NCBI GenBank assembly: GCA_035632095.1 | Contig: DASQHM010000128.1 | Coordinates: forward strand, 1 to 7,408 | Origin: DASQHM01 sp035632095 | GTDB lineage: Bacteria > Pseudomonadota > Alphaproteobacteria > Ferrovibrionales > Ferrovibrionaceae | DNA: 7,408 bases | Direction of reading: 5' to 3' | In this document: positions 1 through 7,408 of the stretch, in pieces | Numbering within the stretch: position 1 is the first letter of the stretch | How the letters are laid out: every line of letters begins with the position of its first letter | Program-made: the position numbers and the translations under genes | The notes under the pieces: model-generated | The model's database searches: none | What the model saw: the letters and a program-made list of their open reading frames with translations, nothing else | Told to the model about the DNA's origin: nothing

Positions 1-702
1 CTGGTGCACCTCGACGTCGGCGGCGTCGACGTCTCCTTCACCAATTCCGCCGCCTGGATGGTGATCGTCGTGCTTCTGATCACGGCGTTCCTCACCTTCG
101 GCATGCGCCAGCGCGCCATGGTGCCGGGGCGCTGGCAGTCCATGGCGGAGCTTGTCTACGAATTCGTCGCCGGCATGGTGCGCGACAACGCGGGCCAGGC
201 GGGGATGCAGTATTTCCCGTTCGTGTTCACGCTGTTCATGTTCATCCTGTTTTCGAACCTGCTCGGGCTGCTGCCGCTGCTGAGCCTCGGCTTCACCGTG
301 ACGAGCCATATCATCGTCACCTTTGCCCTGGCCGCGACCGTGTTCATCGGGGTGACCTTGATCGCCATCGCCCGCCACGGCGTGAAGTTCCTGACCTTCT
401 TCGTGCCGCACGGCGTGCCGATCCCGCTCCTGCTGGTGCTGGTGCCGATCGAGCTGATCTCCTATTGCATCCGGCCCTTCACCCTCTCGGTTCGTCTTTT
501 CGCGAACATGATGGCCGGGCACACCATGCTGAACATCATCGCCACTTTCGTGATCGGCCTCGGCCTGCTGGCCGGATGGGCGCCACTCGCCTTCATGGTG
601 GCGCTGACCGGCCTCGAAGTCGCCATCGCCTGCCTGCAGGCCTTCGTCTTCACCGTGCTGACCTGCATCTATCTGAACGACGCGCTGCACCTGCATCACT
701 GA
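1..702 (+). CDS. atpB: ATP synthase Fo subunit a, 5'-truncated by window
   Basis: Membrane subunit a of F-type ATP synthase. It forms the two proton half-channels beside the c-ring. The frame is open from base 1 and ends at TGA 700-702. The visible start (residues LVHLDVGG, then SFTNSAAWM) resembles the region some 15-20 residues inside alphaproteobacterial subunit a, so the true start lies upstream and GTG at 4 is probably not it. Several hydrophobic helices are visible. The penultimate one holds the motif SVRLFANMMAGH, whose arginine (codon 493-495) is the equivalent of the essential E. coli Arg210. The last helix contains LEVAIACLQAFVF and the protein ends in a His-rich tail, DALHLHH. It lies 50 nt before atpE in the usual Fo order. 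The family assignment is secure; only the N-terminus is missing. Confidence 0.96.
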   Translation: MVHLDVGGVDVSFTNSAAWMVIVVLLITAFLTFGMRQRAMVPGRWQSMAELVYEFVAGMVRDNAGQAGMQYFPFVFTLFMFILFSNLLGLLPLLSLGFTVTSHIIVTFALAATVFIGVTLIAIARHGVKFLTFFVPHGVPIPLLLVLVPIELISYCIRPFTLSVRLFANMMAGHTMLNIIATFVIGLGLLAGWAPLAFMVALTGLEVAIACLQAFVFTVLTCIYLNDALHLHH

Positions 703-752
703 TTCGCAATCCCGCTTCAATCCACCACGCCAAACAGAAGGACATCGCCATC

Positions 753-980
753 ATGGAAGTCGCCGCCGCCAAGCTCATCGGAGCCGGTCTCGCCTGCGTC
801 GCCCTCGTCGGCGCCGGTATCGGCATCGGCAATATCTTTGGTTCCTACGTCGCCGCGGGTGTGCGCAACCCGGCCGCCGCGCCGAAGATGTTCACCAACG
901 TTCTGATCGGCTTCGCGCTTGCCGAAGCGACCGGCCTGTTCGGCCTGCTGATCGCGTTCATGATCCTGTTCGTGTTCTAA
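753..980 (+). CDS. atpE: ATP synthase Fo subunit c (proteolipid)
   Basis: 75-residue c subunit, which oligomerises into the proton-driven rotor ring in the inner membrane. It is a two-helix hairpin. Helix 1 carries the glycine-rich packing motif GAGIGIGNIFG (residues 20-30). The polar loop is R38-N39-P40, which contacts gamma/epsilon in the family. Helix 2 contains GFALAEATGLFG with the proton-carrying Glu58. The length and the Glu (not Asp) are typical of alphaproteobacteria. The ATG at 753 was chosen because AGAAGGA (736-742) lies 10 nt upstream and the product then begins MEVAAAKLIG, a normal c-subunit N-terminus. The frame stays open further upstream, but only because it runs antiphase through atpB. 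The gene is followed directly by an inverted repeat. Confidence 0.97.
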   Translation: MEVAAAKLIGAGLACVALVGAGIGIGNIFGSYVAAGVRNPAAAPKMFTNVLIGFALAEATGLFGLLIAFMILFVF

Positions 981-994
981 GACGCGTCCGTCTT
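979..994 (+). other. Perfect inverted repeat between atpE and the b' gene
   Basis: AAGACG (979-984), loop CGTC (985-988), CGTCTT (989-994): six perfect pairs, plus a possible U978-G995 wobble. It overlaps the last two bases of the atpE stop codon and abuts the b' Shine-Dalgarno GGAGG (995-999). No T-run follows and the operon continues, so it is not an intrinsic terminator. By inference it could protect the atpE 3' end or dampen b' initiation, which would fit c being needed in many copies and b' once per complex. Alternatively it may be chance; six pairs is short. Confidence 0.45.
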
Positions 995-999
995 GGAGG
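995..999 (+). promoter_or_regulatory. Shine-Dalgarno GGAGG that decides the b' start
   Basis: GGAGG ends 8 nt before GTG at 1008, which is ideal spacing. An in-frame TTG at 993 overlaps this motif and has no ribosome binding site of its own, so GTG 1008 is the better start. Confidence 0.7.
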
Positions 1000-1007
1000 C
1001 GAAAGTC

Positions 1008-1589
1008 GTGAAGCTCCTGCGTGCCGCCGTGTCCGCGGCCCTGGCGTTCGGGCCGGCGCTGCCGGCGCTTGCCGCCGCGGAAGGACCAAAGAGCGGCATG
1101 CCTCAGCTCGACCCGCATGCGTTCGCGCCGCAGCTCGTGTGGCTCGCGATCACGTTCATTGTGCTCTATGTTCTGATGTCGCGCGTGGCGCTGCCGCGCG
1201 TAAGCAGGGTGTTGGAAGACCGCGAGAACCGGATCGCGGCCGACCTCGCCGCGGCGGAACGGCTGAAGGCCGAGTCCGAGGCGGCGATCGCGGCCTACCA
1301 GGCGAGCCTGGCCAAAGCGCGCGGCGATGCCCAGGCCGCAATCGGCGCCGTGCGCGAGCGCGCTGCTGCTACTGCAAGCGCGGAAAGCCGCAAGGTCGAC
1401 CAGGCGCTCGGCCAAAAGATCAAGGAAGCGGAAGCCGCCATCGCCGCCGCCAAGCAATCGGCCAAGGTCGGACTGAAGACTGTCGCGGTCGACGCTACGC
1501 GAGACGTGGTGCGACGCATCATCGGCGTAGAGGTTTCGCCCTCGGCCGCCGAAGCCGCCGTGAACGCGATCGAAAAGGGAGGCCGCTAG
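1008..1589 (+). CDS. atpF2: ATP synthase Fo subunit b' (second stator b-type subunit)
   Basis: 193-residue b' subunit. In alphaproteobacteria and phototrophs it pairs with b as a heterodimeric peripheral stalk linking subunit a to delta and alpha3beta3. Residues 31-65 match the b' signature: GMPQLD, then FAPQLVWLAITF, one membrane helix (about 42-62), SRVALPRV and LEDRENRI. From about residue 70 to the end there is a long Ala/Glu/Lys/Arg-rich coiled coil. Residues 1-24 look like a signal peptide: basic K2 and R5, a hydrophobic core, and a small-residue end ALAAAEG. GTG 1008 was chosen over TTG 993 on ribosome-binding-site position. The stop TAG (1587-1589) directly abuts the atpF ATG. The gene is also named atpG or atpX in some annotations. 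Confidence 0.93.
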   Translation: MKLLRAAVSAALAFGPALPALAAAEGPKSGMPQLDPHAFAPQLVWLAITFIVLYVLMSRVALPRVSRVLEDRENRIAADLAAAERLKAESEAAIAAYQASLAKARGDAQAAIGAVRERAAATASAESRKVDQALGQKIKEAEAAIAAAKQSAKVGLKTVAVDATRDVVRRIIGVEVSPSAAEAAVNAIEKGGR

Positions 1590-2081
1590 ATGGAGCTGCT
1601 GCACGATCCCGAACTCTGGGTGGGCGCGGCGTTCATCGGGTTCGTGGCGCTGCTCATCTATTACAAGGTGCCGGCGTTGGCGACCAAGGCGCTGGACGAT
1701 CGCGCCAAACACATCCAGGCCGAAATCGAGCAGGCGGAGAAGCTGCACCGCGACGCGCAGGCATTGTTCGACGAGTACAGCGCCAAGCAGCGCGACGCTT
1801 TGGCGGAGGCGAACGAGATCGTTTCCCGCGCCAAGGCCGAGGCAGAGCGCTTGGCGAAACAAGCCGCAACCGATCTGGACGCAGCGCTGGCGCGCCGCCG
1901 GCAGTTGGCCGAGTCGAGGATCGCGCAAGCGGAAGCCCAGGCGGTCAAGGAAGTCCGCGCCGCCGCCGTCGATCTCGCCATCTCGGCTGCCGAGCGCATC
2001 ATGGCGTCCGAGGTCAAGGGTCAGACGGCCGACTCGCTGATCGAACAGGCCATCGGCGATCTCAAGCGCAAGCTGCACTAA
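1590..2081 (+). CDS. atpF: ATP synthase Fo subunit b
   Basis: 163-residue b subunit, partner of b' in the peripheral stalk that holds F1 against rotation. The N-terminal motif HDPELWVGAAFIGFVALL forms the single membrane helix (about 10-29), followed by YYKVPALATKALDDRA. The rest is a charged, Ala-rich coiled coil (about 35-150) ending IGDLKRKLH. Length and architecture are normal. The ATG follows the b' stop codon with no gap. Its Shine-Dalgarno AAAAGGGAGG (1573-1582) lies inside the 3' end of b', 7 nt from the start, so translational coupling is likely. No F1 genes follow: thiC comes next, consistent with the separate Fo and F1 operons known in alphaproteobacteria. I see no convincing intrinsic terminator downstream. 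Confidence 0.95.
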   Translation: MELLHDPELWVGAAFIGFVALLIYYKVPALATKALDDRAKHIQAEIEQAEKLHRDAQALFDEYSAKQRDALAEANEIVSRAKAEAERLAKQAATDLDAALARRRQLAESRIAQAEAQAVKEVRAAAVDLAISAAERIMASEVKGQTADSLIEQAIGDLKRKLH

Positions 2082-2114
2082 CGGCAGCGGCGCTGTACGC
2101 GGCGGCCTTAGGCG

Positions 2115-2143
2115 TTGACTTCGCCACCACACCGGCAGACCAT
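2115..2143 (+). promoter_or_regulatory. Candidate sigma70-type promoter for thiC
   Basis: TTGACT at 2115-2120 (5 of 6 matches to TTGACA, in the GTTGAC context common in alphaproteobacteria) is followed after 17 nt by a weak -10 element, GACCAT (2138-2143, about 3 of 6). A start near 2150 would place the 5' end of the transcript just before riboswitch helix P1 at 2153, which supports the call. The weak -10 is the main doubt. Confidence 0.4.
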
Positions 2144-2152
2144 CCCGGAAGA

Positions 2153-2261
2153 GTTCCGAGGGGAGCCCCGGAGGGGGCTGAGACACCGCCGGCTGCGAGC
2201 GACTATATGCAGCGATGCGGGAACCCGTCGAACCTGATCCGGGTCATGCCGGCGTAGGAAC
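2153..2261 (+). promoter_or_regulatory. TPP riboswitch aptamer (THI box) in thiC leader
   Basis: Thiamine pyrophosphate-sensing RNA. All conserved blocks are present in order. P1 is GTTCC (2153-2157) with GGAAC (2257-2261). P2 is GGG (2161-2163) with CCC (2224-2226). P3 is GCCCC (2165-2169) with GGGGC (2174-2178). The invariant pyrimidine-binding TGAGA follows at 2179-2183. The optional P3a stem is CCGC (2186-2189) with GCGG (2217-2220), with inner CTGC (2193-2196) and GCAG (2209-2212). Then comes GAACCTGATCCGG and the P5 side GTCATGCCGGCGTAGG, which binds the diphosphate. The position before thiC is the classic one. By family knowledge, TPP binding lowers thiC expression. Confidence 0.95.
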
Positions 2262-2262
2262 A

Positions 2263-2355
2263 GGAACCGCTTGCCGCTGCTGATTTTCCGCCCGGCACCC
2301 CTGCCCTTCGCGACATGATGCGGACCCGCCGCCTCGCAGAGCAGGAGAGCGTTCC
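2263..2355 (+). promoter_or_regulatory. Candidate SD-sequestering expression platform of the TPP riboswitch
   Basis: The thiC Shine-Dalgarno is AGGAGAG (2343-2349), 6 nt before ATG 2356. It can pair with leader sequence just after the aptamer: GGAAC 2263-2267 with GTTCC 2351-2355; then, past a bulged C2268, GCTT 2269-2272 with GAGC 2347-2350 (one G-U); then CTGCT 2277-2281 with AGCAG 2340-2344. That makes about 14 pairs, covering nearly the whole ribosome binding site and ending at the start codon. A small inner stem GCGG/CCGC (2320-2323/2329-2332) lies in the loop. The helix begins 1 nt after P1, so it could stack on the ligand-bound aptamer. The pairing is read directly from the sequence; its use as the OFF state is inference. 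No T-run suggests a terminator, which fits translational control. Confidence 0.45.
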
Positions 2356-4182
<1,827 letters not shown>

Positions 4183-4187
4183 ACGCC

Positions 4188-4835
4188 ATGCGCCGCGGCA
4201 CAAGCTTGGACCGCGTCGACGAAGTCATTGCCGGCTTGACGCACGGACTTGGCGCGGCGCTCGGCATCGTGGGCTTATGTGTTTTGGTGATCTTGGCGGC
4301 ACAGACCGGCAGCGCCCGCCTGATCGCCGGCGTCTGCGTCTATGGCGCCACCTTGGTCCTGCTTTATAGCGCCTCGTCGGTCTACCACCTGCTGCGCGAC
4401 GGGCGGATTAAGGCAGCATTCGAGCGCCTCGATCACGTGGCGATCTTTCTGCTGATCGCCGGCACCTATACCCCCTTCGCGCTAGTCAACATGCGGGGAC
4501 CCGTGGGCTATGCGGTCCTGGCGGTGATCTGGTCGCTCGCGCTCTTCGGCATCGCGTTCAAGCTGACCTCGCGCCATCGCTTCGCCCGCAGCACGCCGCT
4601 GCTTTATCTCGCCATGGGGTGGATTATCCTGGTGCCGCTTCGCACCTTGATCGCCACAACGCCAACCGTTGGCGTCGCGCTACTAATCGGAGGCGGTGTC
4701 GTCTATAGCGCCGGCGTGATCTTCTACGCATGGGAACGCCTGCCGTTCAACCACGCCATCTGGCATGGCTTCGTGCTCGGCGGCAGCACGCTGCATTTCC
4801 TGGCCGTGCTTTATGCCGTGGTGCCCTTGGCCTAA
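4188..4835 (+). CDS. trhA: Hemolysin III / PAQR-family membrane protein (TrhA-like)
   Basis: 215-residue integral membrane protein of the hemolysin III (YqfA/TrhA) branch of the PAQR superfamily. About seven hydrophobic helices are visible, near 13-37, 43-62, 83-101, 105-125, 136-156, 161-181 and 191-213. The conserved metal-site motifs are all present: GLTHGLG with H19, SSVYH with S63/S64 and H67, LDHVAIFLLIAGTYTPF with D82, and HAIWHGFVLGGSTLH with H189, H193 and H203. In PAQR proteins such Ser/Asp/His residues bind zinc in a hydrolase-like site. Bacterial members have been linked to membrane lipid homeostasis; the hemolysin name is historical. ATG 4188 lies 5 nt after the thiC stop and has no clear Shine-Dalgarno of its own, suggesting coupling to thiC; a TTG at 4179 is a weaker alternative. 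The family is secure, the exact role is not. Confidence 0.9.
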   Translation: MRRGTSLDRVDEVIAGLTHGLGAALGIVGLCVLVILAAQTGSARLIAGVCVYGATLVLLYSASSVYHLLRDGRIKAAFERLDHVAIFLLIAGTYTPFALVNMRGPVGYAVLAVIWSLALFGIAFKLTSRHRFARSTPLLYLAMGWIILVPLRTLIATTPTVGVALLIGGGVVYSAGVIFYAWERLPFNHAIWHGFVLGGSTLHFLAVLYAVVPLA

Positions 4836-5272
4836 GTTCCCGCTCCCGGATCGGTGGAGCGCGGGCTCGCCTCCGGATGGCGCGGCAGCTCGTCGTCGAT
4901 ATGGAGCCAAGGCATGCGGCTCGATGTCCAAATGTGGGCGCGCGGCGGCACCATGCCGGGATCGTCGAGGCTCGCCAGCGTGACGTCGATCCAGCGCGGT
5001 GCTTTCACGTAGCGAAACGTGAGCGGCGTGCCGCAGGTGCCGCAGAAGCTGCGCTCCGCTTTCGGCGAGGAGGCGTATACGACGGGTGCGCCGCGTTCCA
5101 GCACGAAGCCCTCGGCCCGCACGGTGATCCACGGCACCACGGGCGCGCCGCCGGAGCGCTGGCACATGCGGCAATGACAATAGACGACATTCCTGAGCGG
5201 CGGCGAAATGCGATAGCGCACCGCACCGCAAAGACAGCCGCCGGCGAGCGGCACTGCGGTCTCGCCGGCCAC
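4832..5272 (-). CDS. GFA/CENP-V-family zinc protein
   Basis: 146-residue small zinc protein of the GFA family, named after the Paracoccus glutathione-dependent formaldehyde-activating enzyme. The fold is shown by three cysteine groups: GGCLCGAVRY (C13, C15), YCHCRMCQRSGG (C32, C34, C37) and FCGTCGTPLTF (C77, C80). The C-terminal half contains IDVTLASLDDPG, IWTSSRMPWLHIDDELPRHPE, typical of the family. Most members have no known substrate, and the catalytic role of Gfa with formaldehyde has itself been disputed. The GTG start at 5272 lies 4 nt after the gcvPB stop, with only a weak GGA upstream, so translation is probably coupled to gcvPB. The stop TAG (4834-4832) overlaps the trhA stop on the opposite strand. 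A link to one-carbon metabolism is inference from the neighbours. Confidence 0.88.
   Translation of the reverse strand: MAGETAVPLAGGCLCGAVRYRISPPLRNVVYCHCRMCQRSGGAPVVPWITVRAEGFVLERGAPVVYASSPKAERSFCGTCGTPLTFRYVKAPRWIDVTLASLDDPGMVPPRAHIWTSSRMPWLHIDDELPRHPEASPRSTDPGAGT
4839..4864. other. Hairpin just past the trhA stop, inside the 3' end of the GFA gene
   Basis: CGCTCC (4841-4846) and GGAGCG (4856-4861) form six perfect pairs around a 9-nt loop. With C4862 bulged, C4839-C4840 can pair with G4863-G4864. It begins 4 nt after the trhA stop codon. There is no T-run on either strand, so it is not a standard intrinsic terminator. It could act as a 3'-end stabiliser or be chance in GC-rich coding sequence. 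Confidence 0.25.
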
Positions 5273-5276
5273 GGCG

Positions 5277-6836
5277 CTATTCCGCGGCCGCGGCGGGCTC
5301 GGCCGGCCGCCAGCGCAGCACCGGCTTGCGAGCCGCCGCGGTTTCGTCCAAACGCCGCCTTGGGCTCAAGGTGGGCGCTTCGGTGAAGCGTGCGGTGTCG
5401 CCGGCTTTCGCTCGCTCCGCCAAATGGCGCAGGGTGCCGATGAATTCGTCGAGACTGTCTTTCGATTCCGTCTCGGTCGGTTCGATCAGCAACGCGCCAT
5501 GCACGACCAGCGGAAAATACATGGTCATGGGGTGGTAACCTTCGTCGATCATCGCCTTGGCGAAGTCGAGGGTGGTCACGCCGGTGTCTTTCAGGAAACC
5601 GTCGTCGAACAGCGCCTCGTGCATGCACGGTCCGGCGAACGCCGGCGTCATCACATCGGAAAGCGACGCCATGACGTAATTGGCGTTGAGCACCGCGTCC
5701 TCCGCCACCTGCCGCAAGCCGTCGCCGCCGTGGCTCATCATGTAGGCGAGCGCGCGGACGAACATGCCCATCTGGCCGTGGAAGCCTTTCATGCGGCCGA
5801 ACGGTTTTGCCCCGGCTTCGCCGGCTTGTTCCACCAGCCGATACCCTTCGCCGCCCCGCACGACATACGGCAAGGGCACGAAGGGCGCCAAGGGGGCCGA
5901 GAGCACCACCGGTCCCGATCCCGGACCGCCGCCGCCGTGCGGTGTCGAGAACGTCTTGTGCAGGTTGATGTGCATGGCGTCGATGCCGAGGTCGCCCGGC
6001 CGAACGCGCCCGACGATGGCGTTGAAATTCGCGCCGTCGCAATAGAAGAACGCGCCGGCGTCGTGTACGGCCTTCGCCACATCGATAATGTCGCGCTCGA
6101 ACAGGCCGCAGGTATTGGGGTTGGTGAGCATCAGCGCCGCGACATCGGGTCCGAGCTTGGCGCGCAAGGCCGCGAGATCGACGCGGCCGTCGGCGTTCGC
6201 CGGTATCGGGTCGACCTCGTAGCCGCACATGGCGGCGGTCGCGGGATTGGTGCCGTGCGCCGACTCAGGCACCAGAATCCGCTTGCGCGCATCGCCGCGC
6301 GCTTCCAGCGCGGCGCGGATGGCCATGAGTCCGCAAAGCTCGCCGTGCGCGCCCGCGCCGGGCGGCATGGCCACCGCCGGCATGTTGGTCAGCACTTTCA
6401 GCCAGTGGGCCAAGGTGTCGATCAGCTCCAATGCGCCTTGCACAGTCGACATCGGCTGCATCGGATGCAGTTCGGCGAAACCGGGCAACCGCGCCATTTT
6501 CTCGTTGAGGCGCGGATTGTGCTTCATGGTGCAGGAGCCCAGCGGATAGACGCCAATGTCGATGGCGTAGTTTTGCCGGCTGAGCCGCACGAAGTGGCGC
6601 ACCACCTGCGGCTCGCTCAGTCCCGGAAGGCCAATGGTGTCTCGGCGCGCAAGCCCGCCGAGACGCGCGGCAACGCGCGGCGGCTCGGGCAGATCGACGC
6701 CGCTGCGCCCAGCTTCGCCCTGCTCGAAGCTCAGCGGCTCCTCATGCGCCAAGCCGCGATGACCGGTGTATGTTTGCAGCGTCTGCCGCGCCGCGCCCGC
6801 ATTCGGTTGGGTCTGCCGCCCCTGTCGATTGAGCAT
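5277..6836 (-). CDS. gcvPB: Glycine dehydrogenase (decarboxylating) subunit 2, P-protein beta half
   Basis: 519-residue subunit carrying the PLP site of the split P-protein. With GcvPA it decarboxylates glycine and passes the aminomethyl group to lipoyl-GcvH. Visible motifs: YPLGSCTMKHNPRLNEK (97-113), AHGELCGL (163-170), SAHGTNPATAAMCGYEV with H194, LTNPNTCGLFE, the aspartate in YCDGANFNA (D267), and INLHKTFSTPHGGGGPGSGP with the PLP-linked lysine K294. The C-terminus (DETAAARKPVLRW plus an Ala-rich tail) is complete. ATG 6836 was chosen because AAGGGAG (complement of 6846-6852) lies 9 nt upstream inside the gcvPA end, and the gcvPA TGA is separated by one base (TGACATG). Length is normal for gcvPB; many proteobacteria instead have one fused gcvP of about 950 residues. 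Confidence 0.97.
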   Translation of the reverse strand: MLNRQGRQTQPNAGAARQTLQTYTGHRGLAHEEPLSFEQGEAGRSGVDLPEPPRVAARLGGLARRDTIGLPGLSEPQVVRHFVRLSRQNYAIDIGVYPLGSCTMKHNPRLNEKMARLPGFAELHPMQPMSTVQGALELIDTLAHWLKVLTNMPAVAMPPGAGAHGELCGLMAIRAALEARGDARKRILVPESAHGTNPATAAMCGYEVDPIPANADGRVDLAALRAKLGPDVAALMLTNPNTCGLFERDIIDVAKAVHDAGAFFYCDGANFNAIVGRVRPGDLGIDAMHINLHKTFSTPHGGGGPGSGPVVLSAPLAPFVPLPYVVRGGEGYRLVEQAGEAGAKPFGRMKGFHGQMGMFVRALAYMMSHGGDGLRQVAEDAVLNANYVMASLSDVMTPAFAGPCMHEALFDDGFLKDTGVTTLDFAKAMIDEGYHPMTMYFPLVVHGALLIEPTETESKDSLDEFIGTLRHLAERAKAGDTARFTEAPTLSPRRRLDETAAARKPVLRWRPAEPAAAAE

Positions 6837-6837
6837 G

Positions 6838-7408
6838 TCAGAGCGCTCCCTTCAGGCCGGCGACAAGTGCGTCCATGTCGTCTTCGGTATTGGTTTCGGT
6901 GACCGCCGTCAGCAGCAGATTGCGCAACGCCGGTTCGTCCGGATAGAGCCGCGAAACCGGCACGCCGGCGAGGATGCCCTTCACCGCTAGGCGGTCCACC
7001 ACATTCCCCGCCGGCTGCGGCAGCTCGAGCGTGAACTCGTTGAAGAAGGCGCGATTGAGCAGGCGCACGCCCGGCAGCTTCTCCAGCCGTTCCGCAAGCT
7101 GCACGGCCTTGGCATGGTTGAGCGCCGCGAGCCGCGTGAACCCCGCCTCGCCGAGCAGGGTCAGGTGAATGCAGAACGCGAGCGCGCAGAGGCCGGAATT
7201 TGTGCAGATGTTCGACGTCGCCTTCTCGCGGCGGATATGCTGCTCGCGCGCCGACAGGGTGAGCACGAAGCCGCGGCGTCCGTCCTGGTCCACGGTCTGG
7301 CCGCAAAGGCGCCCCGGCAATTGCCGCACGAACTTGTCGCGCGTGGCAAAGAGGCCGACATAGGGCCCGCCGAAGCCGAGCGGCACGCCGAGCGATTGTC
7401 CCTCCGCA
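6838..7408 (-). CDS. gcvPA: Glycine dehydrogenase (decarboxylating) subunit 1, 5'-truncated by window
   Basis: C-terminal 189 residues of the alpha half of the split P-protein; the family is usually about 445-450 residues, so the start and roughly 260 residues lie beyond 7408. The frame is open to the window edge and reads AEGQSLGVPLGFGGPYVG, a standard GcvPA motif, so GTG at 7386 is internal and not a start. Further motifs are PGRLCGQTVD, RRGFVLTLSAREQHIRREKA, TSNICTNSGLCALAF and a C-terminal NEFTLELPQPAGNV segment. GcvPA forms a heterotetramer with GcvPB. The TGA stop (6840-6838) sits one base before the gcvPB start. gcvT and gcvH are commonly upstream in this arrangement, but that is outside what I can see. 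Confidence 0.96.
   Translation of the reverse strand, partial: AEGQSLGVPLGFGGPYVGLFATRDKFVRQLPGRLCGQTVDQDGRRGFVLTLSAREQHIRREKATSNICTNSGLCALAFCIHLTLLGEAGFTRLAALNHAKAVQLAERLEKLPGVRLLNRAFFNEFTLELPQPAGNVVDRLAVKGILAGVPVSRLYPDEPALRNLLLTAVTETNTEDDMDALVAGLKGAL

Noticed and set aside
465..752. N-terminal extension of atpE back to 465
   Set aside because: It would overlap atpB out of frame and add an Arg/His-rich segment. ATG 753 has a good ribosome binding site and gives a normal 75-residue c subunit.
993..1007. TTG 993 as the b' start
   Set aside because: It overlaps the Shine-Dalgarno that correctly spaces GTG 1008 and has no upstream site of its own.
2085..2125. Intrinsic terminator after atpF
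   Set aside because: The inverted repeats CAGC/GCTG and GGCG/CGCC are only 4 bp and no T-run follows either.
4188..4835. A haemolysin or virulence toxin
   Set aside because: The hemolysin III name is historical. The motifs are those of PAQR membrane proteins and there is no pathogenicity context.
5005..6902. Long open frames overlapping gcvPB, one on the plus strand (5424-6902) and one in another minus frame (5005-6228)
   Set aside because: Same high-GC shadow effect over a gene with every GcvPB motif intact; the Arg/His-rich translations match no family I know.

Overview
The window looks like ordinary chromosomal DNA from a high-GC alphaproteobacterium. Four things point there. The Fo genes run a-c-b'-b with no F1 genes directly behind them, and two different b-type stator subunits are present. 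The thiC leader carries a TPP (THI-box) riboswitch. The glycine decarboxylase is split into gcvPA and gcvPB. The ThiC metal and cluster ligands sit six residues before the numbering I recall for Caulobacter ThiC. I cannot name the genus.

Plus strand, 1-2081: the 3' part of the Fo operon of ATP synthase, atpB (5' end cut by the window), atpE, the b' gene and atpF. Spacing is tight. A perfect hairpin lies between atpE and the b' ribosome binding site, between a product needed in many copies and one needed once per complex.

Plus strand, 2082-4835: a thiamine-repressible unit. A plausible promoter places transcription start at about 2150, directly before a TPP riboswitch (2153-2261). The following leader can fold into a hairpin that covers the thiC Shine-Dalgarno sequence. 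thiC makes the pyrimidine half of thiamine. A PAQR/hemolysin III-family membrane protein gene (trhA-like) starts 5 nt after thiC and is probably on the same transcript.

Minus strand, 7408-4832: gcvPA (5' end outside the window), gcvPB 1 nt later, and a GFA/CENP-V-type zinc protein 4 nt after that. This looks like the end of a glycine-cleavage operon (gcvT and gcvH would be expected upstream, outside the window) with a possible one-carbon accessory gene attached. The GFA gene and trhA converge and their stop codons overlap.

All complete genes look intact. I see no mobile element, CRISPR array, tRNA or rRNA. Nothing supports a wholly new system. The parts most worth a second look are the predicted switching structure of the thiC leader, the atpE/b' hairpin, and the two small genes appended to thiC and to the gcv operon.
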